Below, piece after piece: positions 41,124 through 48,314 of a stretch of 64,000 nucleotides of DNA. Below the pieces are notes generated by a model, which saw nothing but the letters and a program-made list of their open reading frames with translations, made no database searches and was not told the DNA's origin. The position numbers were made by a program, and so were the translations under genes. Each line of letters opens with the position of its first letter. The stretch's first letter is position 1. Source of the stretch: JAGPUQ01 sp036677085 (lineage in GTDB: Bacteria; Pseudomonadota; Gammaproteobacteria; Pseudomonadales; Porticoccaceae); contig JAKFFI010000022.1 of NCBI GenBank assembly GCA_036677085.1, positions 62,001 through 126,000 of the forward strand, read 5' to 3'.

Positions 41124-42864
41124 GCGTCGCTGCCCCCGGCTTGGTGACCAGTACGTCCTCCATGGCCAGGTACTGGAGGTCGGAGCCGAAGAACATCGCC
41201 AGGGCATCGTCCGGCGTGCAGACCACCGGCTCGCCGCGGCGGTTCAGCGAGGTGTTCAGCACCACGCCGTTGCCGGTGAGGCGTTCGAGTTCTTCCATCA
41301 GGGCGTAATAGCGGGGATTGTGGCGTTGTTCCAGCGCCTGGGCGCGGGCGGTGCCGTCCGCGTGGACCACCTCGGGCACCCGCGTCTTCCACTCCTCGTT
41401 GACCTCGAACGTGAAGGTCATGAAGGGCGCCGGGTGATTCACCTTGAACATCCGGGGCGCGACCCGGTCGAGCATACTGGGACAGAAGGGCCGCCAGCGC
41501 TCGCGGAACTTGATCTGCTCGTTGATGCGCTCGGCGATGCCGGGAACACTGGGGCAGCCCAGGATGGAGCGGGCGCCCAGCGCGCGCGGACCGAACTCCA
41601 TGCGGCCCTGGAACCAGGCGACCGGATGGCCCTTGGCGAGCAGCCGCGCCACATGCTCCGGCATCCCGTCGATCACCCGATGAACCGGCTGGTCGGGATG
41701 GCGCGCGCAGGCGTCGCGGCATTCTTCCGTGGTGAAGCCAGGTCCCAGATAAACGTGCTCCATGGGCTCGGGCTGGATGCCGCGCCTGGCCAGCGCATAG
41801 GACGCGGCGCCCACCGCGGTGCCGGCATCCCCCGAAGCCGGCTGCACGAACAGCTCGCGGACGTCGGGCCGGGCGATGATCTTCTGGTTCAGCTTCACGT
41901 TGAGCGCGCCGCCGCCGGCAAACGCCAGCCGTCCGGTCTCGCGCAGGATGTCGCCCAGGTAGTGATCCATGAGCTTGAGCACGGCGTCTTCGTAGAGCGC
42001 CTGGATGGCGGCGGCGTAGTCGATGTAGGGCTGGTCGGCGCTGTCGCCGTGGCGGCGCGGTCCCAGCCACTCGATCAGGCGGGGGCTGAAATAAAACCCC
42101 TGGCCGTTCTCCTTGTAGCGGCGCAAACCCACCGTGTTCACATAGCGGGTGTTGACGCGCAACGCCTTGCCGTCGCAGTGGAGCAGCCGCGACAGGTCGT
42201 GGCGGGTCGGGTCGCCGTAGGGCGCCATGCCCATGACCTTGTATTCGCCGTCCAGCATCTCGAAGCCGAGGTACTCGGTGAGCGCGCCATAGAGTCCGCC
42301 CAGGGAGTCGGGATCGTAAAATTCCTTGATCTTGTGGATGCGGCCGTGTTCGCCATAACCGAAGAAGGTGGTGGCGTATTCCCCCTTGCCGTCCACGCCG
42401 AGGATGGCGGTCTTGCCGGTGAAACCGCTCAGATGGTAAGCGCTGCTGGCGTGGGCGAGATGATGTTCCACCGGCTCGAATTCGATCCGCGCGGGATCGA
42501 CTCCGAGGGTGCGCAGCAGTTCGAAGATGCGCTCGCGATAGCGGCGATAGCGGCGATTGCCATTGACCAGCGCATCCAGGGCCCGGTCGGGGGCATACCA
42601 GTAGCGGCGCGCAAAGTGCCAGCGCGCCGGCGAGTTGAGCGGAATCGGCGCCAGGGGCACCGCCACCACATCGACGTCGCCCGGCGCGATGCCGGCCTGG
42701 CGCAGGCAGAAGCGCGCGGCTTCCAGCGGCATGCGGTTCTTGGCGTGCTTGGCGCGGAGGAAGCGTTCTTCCTCGGCCGCCGCGACCAGGTGACCGTCAA
42801 TGTAAAGCGCGGCCGAGGGGTCGTGGCCGAGGGCGCCCGAGAGGCCCAGTACGATGGTCGCCAA
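41116..42864 (-). CDS. Carbamoyltransferase, probable LPS core (WapO-like)
   Basis: A NodU/CmcH/TobZ family O-carbamoyltransferase of 582 aa. The N-terminal Kae1-like domain holds the metal-binding HHLAHASSAYH motif (about residue 133) and GVDGKGEYATTFFGYGEHG. The C-terminal YrdC-like domain has MEFGPRALGARSILG and NEQIKFRERWRPFCPS. P. aeruginosa carries such an enzyme at this position, where the core heptose is O-carbamoylated; the same role is inferred here. It overlaps GT2 downstream and abuts the double-kinase gene upstream by 3 bp. Confidence 0.9.
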   Translation of the reverse strand: MATIVLGLSGALGHDPSAALYIDGHLVAAAEEERFLRAKHAKNRMPLEAARFCLRQAGIAPGDVDVVAVPLAPIPLNSPARWHFARRYWYAPDRALDALVNGNRRYRRYRERIFELLRTLGVDPARIEFEPVEHHLAHASSAYHLSGFTGKTAILGVDGKGEYATTFFGYGEHGRIHKIKEFYDPDSLGGLYGALTEYLGFEMLDGEYKVMGMAPYGDPTRHDLSRLLHCDGKALRVNTRYVNTVGLRRYKENGQGFYFSPRLIEWLGPRRHGDSADQPYIDYAAAIQALYEDAVLKLMDHYLGDILRETGRLAFAGGGALNVKLNQKIIARPDVRELFVQPASGDAGTAVGAASYALARRGIQPEPMEHVYLGPGFTTEECRDACARHPDQPVHRVIDGMPEHVARLLAKGHPVAWFQGRMEFGPRALGARSILGCPSVPGIAERINEQIKFRERWRPFCPSMLDRVAPRMFKVNHPAPFMTFTFEVNEEWKTRVPEVVHADGTARAQALEQRHNPRYYALMEELERLTGNGVVLNTSLNRRGEPVVCTPDDALAMFFGSDLQYLAMEDVLVTKPGAATHG

Positions 42865-42867
42865 ATT

Positions 42868-44280
42868 TCAGTGCTCCGGTCGGGCGCCGGCGCGCAACGG
42901 CGCCAGCAGATTTTCAAAGTGACGCCGGATGGCCCCGTCCCAATTAGCGAGAAAGCGCGCCAGATCGCGGTGCCGGGCGCGGCGGAAGCGCCTGCCGCAG
43001 CGGTGCAGGCGCATCGCGTCCAGGTCGATCAGCTGCACGCGCCGGGCGGCGTCTTCGACGAGAAAATTGCTCGCCTTGAGATCGCCGTGACTGATGCGGG
43101 CGGTTCCCAGGGCGGCGAGGATATCCCGCAGGGCGCGGTCGAGCCAGTCCGGAACCACCGCTTCTCCCTGTTGCCGCAACCAGTCCTGCAAGGGCACTCC
43201 CGGGCTGTACGCGCTGATCAGGTAGGCGGTGCGGCGCAGCGGCCCGAACCTGTGCTCCAGCAGTGCCAGCGGCTGAGGTGTGGCTATTCCCAGCAGTGCG
43301 AGCATGTTGGCGTTTTGCCACGAGATCCAGGCCCGCGAGCGCCGCAGTGCGCGGCCGAGGCCGTGGCGCCGGTGCTTGATGTTGTAGCGTTTCACCACCA
43401 GCGCCGCGCCCGCAGCGGCGACCCGCAGCACGGAAGCCGTGTTGCCGTCCTTGAGCCATTCGCCAGCCGCGAGCTGTGCTTCGGGCGCGGCCAGCAGCGC
43501 GTCAAAGCCGGGATTGCCGTAGTCGCGGCGGCGCACGACCAGGCGGTCCCAGCGTCGCTCGGCGATGAATTCGCCACAGGTGCGCAGGCATTTGCGGCGG
43601 TAGTCGCGCAGCCGCCGCTGCCGCGCCCGGAGCACTTCCCGGGCGAGCATCCCCGGATCGGGTCGCGGTGTGCTGTAGGCCGGCAGCAGGGCGAGCAGGC
43701 GCTGGTCCCGGGACGGGTCGAACTGGGCGAGAAACAGCGCCAGATTGGCGCGCCAGGCATCTTTCTTCCGCGCCGGATGTATCCCCGCGCCATCGATGAC
43801 ATAGGGTGTGTTACCCGAAAACAGAAAATTGTCGAGGTGCGGATCGGCCTGAACCAGCTCGGCGCGGTGCAGCGCGCCCAGCAGGGCGAGCGTTGCGGCG
43901 ATATCGGCATCCGCTTCCGGCGCGGTTCGGCGCTGGAGCCGTTCCGCCAGGCTTTGCGCGCCGGGTAGGAACTCCGTGGCCAGCAGCCAGGCTCCGGGGA
44001 GTTCGGGCAGCGGGCGCAGCGCCGGTGCCCGGATGCCGGCGGCGTGTAGGCGCTCCAGACCGGCGCGCTCGCGCGCGTGGTCCCGGGCGCGGAAGAACAG
44101 CTTCACCAGTATCCGGCGGTTTTGCCACGCGGCGCTGAACACCAGGCGTCGACCGGGCAGATGGCGGTAGATTTCCTCCCCGACCAGGAACTCCCCCGCC
44201 GCGAGGGCGAGCCGGAACGGTGCCAGTGCGCCGACCTGCGCGGCGCGCAGTGCGTCGAGGGTGATATCCGGCGGCGTCAC
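42868..44280 (-). CDS. LPS core kinase-like protein with two kinase domains
   Basis: A single 470-aa protein with two kinase-fold halves. Half 1 has Lys60 (ILVKLFF), catalytic loop ADPHLDN (145-151) and metal-binding Asp163 (VIDGAG). Half 2 has Lys297 (LVVKRYN), catalytic loop HGDLKASN (398-405) and Asp419 (LIDLD). Both sets look intact, so both halves could be active. It corresponds in position to the large kinase between the carbamoyltransferase and WapQ/WaaP genes of Pseudomonas. The start is GTG at 44280. Probable role: phosphorylation of core sugars (inference). Confidence 0.82.
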   Translation of the reverse strand: MTPPDITLDALRAAQVGALAPFRLALAAGEFLVGEEIYRHLPGRRLVFSAAWQNRRILVKLFFRARDHARERAGLERLHAAGIRAPALRPLPELPGAWLLATEFLPGAQSLAERLQRRTAPEADADIAATLALLGALHRAELVQADPHLDNFLFSGNTPYVIDGAGIHPARKKDAWRANLALFLAQFDPSRDQRLLALLPAYSTPRPDPGMLAREVLRARQRRLRDYRRKCLRTCGEFIAERRWDRLVVRRRDYGNPGFDALLAAPEAQLAAGEWLKDGNTASVLRVAAAGAALVVKRYNIKHRRHGLGRALRRSRAWISWQNANMLALLGIATPQPLALLEHRFGPLRRTAYLISAYSPGVPLQDWLRQQGEAVVPDWLDRALRDILAALGTARISHGDLKASNFLVEDAARRVQLIDLDAMRLHRCGRRFRRARHRDLARFLANWDGAIRRHFENLLAPLRAGARPEH

Positions 44281-44317
44281 GGGCGCTCACCCGCTGCTCC
44301 GGTCGATCCGCCGCGCG

Positions 44318-45118
44318 TCATGGGTGATATCCCTTGCGCACCCCTTTGCGGTGCAGCGCGCGCGCCCGGCGGTCCAGGGCGCACCACTGGGGTTGCTGCA
44401 GGAGATCGCGCAGCGGCGTATCCGTGTAGACGCGCAGAAATTGCAGTTCGTCGCGTGCCGTAGCGCCCGCCTGGCGGGCCGAGTAGCACAGGCTGGCGAG
44501 ATCCTTGCGGCGCCAGCGCCAGGGGACGTGGCGGCGCATTTGCATGCGGTGCAGGTCGATCAGGTAGAGCGGCCGCGCGGCGGGCGGCTGGCCGAGCGCG
44601 GCCGGTGAGGCGTCGAGCAGAAAGTGGCACAGATAATAATCGCGGTGATTGATGCCGCTGGCGTGCAGGGTGCGGGTGATGGTGGCGAGCTTGCGGATCA
44701 GTCGCCGGCGCTCCGCAATTCCCAGCGCCGCCAGCCCGCCGCGCGCGCAGAAGGTTTCCAGATCGACGCTGGGTTCGAGCGCTTCGGTGATGAGAAACGA
44801 CAGCCGCCGCGCGGGATTGAGGCCGCGCTCCCCGAAGGCCACCGGCGTCATGGTGGCGACGCCCAGCGCCTGGAGCCGGCGAATGGCGCGCCATTCACGT
44901 TTGGCCCCGACCACCGGCAGGCGCAGGCGCAGCAGGTTCTTGGCGACCTCGCGCCAGCCGATGCCGCGATGGATCTTGGCGAAGTAGGCGCGCCCGCCGA
45001 GTTCGAAGCGCAGGGTGCGACGGCCTTCGAGGGCGCGATAAGTGTGGCCTTCGAGTTGGGTGACCTCGACAAAGGGATCGCGCCCGGCCCAGGCGCGGGC
45101 GAGCTCGCCGGTGACCAC
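44318..45118 (-). CDS. waaP: LPS core heptose(I) kinase
   Basis: A 266-aa kinase phosphorylating heptose I of the inner core, essential for outer-membrane barrier function in Pseudomonas. The sequence follows E. coli WaaP throughout: GRDPFVEVTQLEGHTYRALEGRRTLRFELGGRAYFAK with Lys48, NHRDYYLCHFLL with catalytic Asp160, and LIDLHRMQMR with Asp188. The start is GTG at 45118, five bases after the waaG stop. Assignment firm. Confidence 0.94.
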   Translation of the reverse strand: MVTGELARAWAGRDPFVEVTQLEGHTYRALEGRRTLRFELGGRAYFAKIHRGIGWREVAKNLLRLRLPVVGAKREWRAIRRLQALGVATMTPVAFGERGLNPARRLSFLITEALEPSVDLETFCARGGLAALGIAERRRLIRKLATITRTLHASGINHRDYYLCHFLLDASPAALGQPPAARPLYLIDLHRMQMRRHVPWRWRRKDLASLCYSARQAGATARDELQFLRVYTDTPLRDLLQQPQWCALDRRARALHRKGVRKGYHP

Positions 45119-45123
45119 GGGTT

Positions 45124-46254
45124 TCAGGTTGGCCTCCGCGCGCCGGGGGCGAGCTGCTCGATCAGCGCGGCGGCGCGCTCGGGCAGGCCGTAGATGTCGG
45201 CGGTTGCGGCCCAGGCGAGGGCGCGCGCGCGCAAGGGGCCGCGATCCGCCGCGAGCAGTGCGACCAGCGCCTGATCGAAGGCGTCCTGCCCATAGGGCTC
45301 GGGTAACACGGCGCCGGCGTCAGCCTCGGCGACATAGTGGGCGTAGCCGCAGTTGGCGGTGGTGAGTACCGGCAGTCCCGCCACCAGCGCCTCCAGCAAT
45401 ACGGTGCCGGTGTTTTCGCTGTAGGCGGGGTGGACCAGCAGGTCCGCACCCTGGAGGAAGCGGGGGATGTCGTCGCGACCGGCGAAGAAGCGCACCCGCC
45501 CGGCTACCCCGAGGCGCCGCGCCAGGCGTTGAAAGGGCTTGGGATCGTCCTGACCGATCACGAACAACTGTACATCCGCAAGCTCCGCAGGCAGCGCCGA
45601 GAGCCCACGCAGCACCCGGTCGAGCCCCTTGGTCCGGAACCCCGAGCCGATCATCAGCAGCAGCGGACGGGATGCGCTGAGGCTGAATTCAGCGCGGAAC
45701 GCAGCGCGCACCAGCGCGGCATCGGGCGGCGCGCGCCGACTCGGGTCGATGCCGGGCGGCAGCAGATGGAAGCGTTCCGGCGGGGTGCCATGATGGCGCC
45801 TGAACAGCGGTTCCTGCACGGACGAGATCATGAGTATCTGGGTGCGCGCGGCCGGGCCAAATACCGCGACTTCATACCGGGCGAAATGCCGGTAGCGCGG
45901 CAACAGGCGATACAGCGCACTCCTTTGCGCAAGCGCCTTGTGGGCGTAGCAGGGGTCGGCGGCGTAATGGATATCGAGCCCGGGCATCTTGTTGAAGCCG
46001 ACCACCGCATCCGCCGGCCGCCGCGCCAGGTGCGCGGCGAGCGCAGCGCTGAAGCGGCGATAGCGCGCGGGGCTGGTGAATCCCCGGGCGGGAAGACGCA
46101 CCACCTCCAGGTCGGGGGGCGGCTCGCCGTCCCATTCCAGTACGTACACCCGCACCCGGTGGCCGCGGGCCTGGCAGGCGCGCGCAATGCGCAGAAAATC
46201 CCGCTGCAGGCCGCCGTAGGGAAAGTATTTGTAGAGGCAGAAGGCGAGGTCCAT
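45124..46254 (-). CDS. waaG: LPS core glucosyltransferase WaaG-like (GT4)
   Basis: A GT-B fold glycosyltransferase of 376 aa. LAFCLYKYFPYGGLQRDFLRIARACQARGH is the WaaG N-terminus. VGFNKMPGLDIHYAADPC, MIGSGFRTKGLDRVLRGL and HPAYSENTGTVLLEALVAGLPVLTT (the EX7E motif region) follow. It transfers the first outer-core hexose, glucose in E. coli and galactosamine in Pseudomonas, so the donor sugar is uncertain. It lies between waaF (18-bp gap) and waaP. Confidence 0.92.
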   Translation of the reverse strand: MDLAFCLYKYFPYGGLQRDFLRIARACQARGHRVRVYVLEWDGEPPPDLEVVRLPARGFTSPARYRRFSAALAAHLARRPADAVVGFNKMPGLDIHYAADPCYAHKALAQRSALYRLLPRYRHFARYEVAVFGPAARTQILMISSVQEPLFRRHHGTPPERFHLLPPGIDPSRRAPPDAALVRAAFRAEFSLSASRPLLLMIGSGFRTKGLDRVLRGLSALPAELADVQLFVIGQDDPKPFQRLARRLGVAGRVRFFAGRDDIPRFLQGADLLVHPAYSENTGTVLLEALVAGLPVLTTANCGYAHYVAEADAGAVLPEPYGQDAFDQALVALLAADRGPLRARALAWAATADIYGLPERAAALIEQLAPGARRPT

Positions 46255-46272
46255 GTCCGGGGCACCGCGCCG

Positions 46273-47307
46273 TCAGTGCGCCGCGAGCAGCTGGTCGGCG
46301 GCGGCGAGCACCAGCGCGGGGCTCAGGTCTTTCAGGCATTTGAGGTGACCCTTGGGGCATTCGCGCCGGAAGCAGGGGCCGCAGTCGACCGGGATCGACA
46401 GCGTCCGCGCCCGGGGTGAAAGCGGCGGCGTGAAGCCCGGACTGCTGGAGCCGTACACCACGATCAGGGGGCGGTCGAGGGCGGCGGCGATGTGCATCAG
46501 ACCGGAATCGTTGCTCACCACCAGGTCCGCCCCCGCGAGCAGATCGAGGGCGTCGGCGAGTTCGGTGGTACCGGCCAGATTGTGTGCCTGTGCCTGGCGG
46601 GCAGCGGGCAGGTGTTCGACGATGGCGTCCGTCACCGGCCGGTCGCGCGGCGAACCCAGCAGCCAGATCTGCCAGCCCCGCTCGGCGTAGGTGCCGGCGA
46701 GACTCGCGTAGTGCGTCTCCGGCCAGCGCTTCGAGGGACCGAATTCGGCGCCCGGACAGAGTGCCAGCACCGGTCGTGAGGGGTCCAGCGCGAATTGTTC
46801 GCGCAGCGCCGCGAGCCGCTGCGGATCGGCGCGCAGCCGGGGGCGGGGCAGCGGCTCCGGCAGCGGCCGCCCAGCGGGATAGGCGAGGGCGACGCAACGT
46901 TCGACCATGCGCGGGTATTTGCGCCGGTCCAGCAGCCGGATGTCGTTGAGCAGCCAGAAGCGCCACTCGCCGCGCCAGCCGGTGCGCAGCGGGATGCCGG
47001 CAAAAGCCGGGATCAGCGCCGACTTGAAGGAGTTGGGCAGCACGATGGCCTGGTCGAAGCGCTTGGGTTCGAGCCCGCGGGCCAGCGCGAGGCGGCCGCC
47101 GAGATTCAGTTCGCCGTGGGCGAAGGGCAGGTCGATGGCGGCGTCCACTTCGGGCATGCGCGCCAGCAGCGGCCGGCTCCAGGCGGGGGCCAGCACCGTG
47201 ATGCGGCACCCCGGCTGGCGCTGGCGCAACGCCATGAACAGGGCCTGGGACATCACCATGTCCCCGACCCAGGCCGGGCCTATCACCAGAATGTTGGGTC
47301 CGGTCAT
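46273..47307 (-). CDS. waaF: LPS heptosyltransferase II
   Basis: A GT9 heptosyltransferase of 344 aa that adds the second heptose. MTGPNILVIGPAWVGDMVMSQALF, the FDQAIVLPNSFKSALIPAFAGI region, LCPGAEFGPSKRWPETHYASLA and SNDSGLMHIAAALDRPLIVVYGSSSP are diagnostic. Four cysteines in the C-terminal CGPCFRRECPKGHLKCL stretch are typical. Start ATG at 47307; a longer frame upstream overlaps ilvE by 62 bp and is not supported. Confidence 0.94.
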   Translation of the reverse strand: MTGPNILVIGPAWVGDMVMSQALFMALRQRQPGCRITVLAPAWSRPLLARMPEVDAAIDLPFAHGELNLGGRLALARGLEPKRFDQAIVLPNSFKSALIPAFAGIPLRTGWRGEWRFWLLNDIRLLDRRKYPRMVERCVALAYPAGRPLPEPLPRPRLRADPQRLAALREQFALDPSRPVLALCPGAEFGPSKRWPETHYASLAGTYAERGWQIWLLGSPRDRPVTDAIVEHLPAARQAQAHNLAGTTELADALDLLAGADLVVSNDSGLMHIAAALDRPLIVVYGSSSPGFTPPLSPRARTLSIPVDCGPCFRRECPKGHLKCLKDLSPALVLAAADQLLAAH

Positions 47308-47329
47308 CGCCGCCGGCCTGGCGTTGTAG

Positions 47330-48259
47330 TCAATCGGCGACCGGCGCCAGCCATTCCGGATGGGCGGCGAGACGACCGCGCACCGCATCAAAATACAGTT
47401 GCTGCAGGCGCGTGGTGATGGGTCCGCGCGCGCCGGCGCCGATCACCCGGTTGTCGAGCTCGCGGATCGGCAGCACTTCGGCGGCGGTGCCGGTGAAAAA
47501 GGCTTCATCCGCGATATAGATTTCATCGCGGGTGATGCGTTTCTCGCGGACTTCGTAACCGCATTCGTGGGCCAGTTGAATCACGGTATCGCGGGTGATG
47601 CCGTCGAGACAGGAGGTCAGCTCGGGGGTGTAGAGTACGCCGCGATTGACCACGAAAATATTCTCGCCGCTGCCTTCCGCGACATAGCCTTCGGGATCGA
47701 GCAGCAGGGCTTCGTCGTAGCCGTCCTGCAGCGCTTCGCGCAGCGCCATCATCGAGTTGGTGTAGTTGCCGGTCGCCTTCGCCTTGCACATGGTGATGTT
47801 GACGTGGTGGCGCGTGATGGACGAGGTGCGGATGCGGATGCCCTGCTCCAGCGCCTCGGGACTCATGTAGGAGGGCCATTCCCAGGCGGCGACGGCGACG
47901 TGGGTGCGCAGGCCGTCGGCGCGCAGGCCCATGCCCTCGGAGCCGAGAAACGCCAGCGGCCGGATATAGCCTTCACGCAGATGGTTGGCGCGCACGACCT
48001 GGCGCTGGGCCTCGTTCAGGGTCTTGCGGTCGAAGGGAATCTGCATGCCGACGATCTTCGCGGAGTTGAACAGCCGGTTGGTGTGATCTTCCAGACGGAA
48101 AATCGCCGTGCCGCGACTGTCGGTGTGATAGGCGCGCACACCTTCGAACACACCCATGCCGTAGTGCAGCGTGTGGGTCAGCACATGGACCTGCGCCTCG
48201 CGCCAGGGCACCAGTTGGCCATCGAACCAGATAAACCCGTCGCGGTCGGCAAAAGACAT
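47330..48259 (-). CDS. ilvE: Branched-chain amino acid aminotransferase
   Basis: A fold-type IV PLP aminotransferase of 309 aa converting branched-chain 2-oxo acids to Ile, Leu and Val. The PLP lysine is Lys161 (KAKATGNY), and YVAEGSGENIFVV and LDGITRDTVIQLA are cofactor and substrate loops. HYGMGVFEGVRAY near residue 32 is the branched-chain enzyme signature. It begins the run toward waaF and follows glnE by 55 bp; glnE-ilvE-waaF is the Pseudomonas order. Confidence 0.95.
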   Translation of the reverse strand: MSFADRDGFIWFDGQLVPWREAQVHVLTHTLHYGMGVFEGVRAYHTDSRGTAIFRLEDHTNRLFNSAKIVGMQIPFDRKTLNEAQRQVVRANHLREGYIRPLAFLGSEGMGLRADGLRTHVAVAAWEWPSYMSPEALEQGIRIRTSSITRHHVNITMCKAKATGNYTNSMMALREALQDGYDEALLLDPEGYVAEGSGENIFVVNRGVLYTPELTSCLDGITRDTVIQLAHECGYEVREKRITRDEIYIADEAFFTGTAAEVLPIRELDNRVIGAGARGPITTRLQQLYFDAVRGRLAAHPEWLAPVAD

Positions 48260-48314
48260 GGGAATACACTCCTCGAAAATGCGTCGTAGAAACTATCTTG
48301 TGGAAACCATCTCA

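Noticed and set aside
41092..43968. Open frame of over 950 codons on the + strand opposite the carbamoyltransferase and kinase genes
   Set aside because: A compositional shadow of the real - strand genes, with no recognisable protein features.
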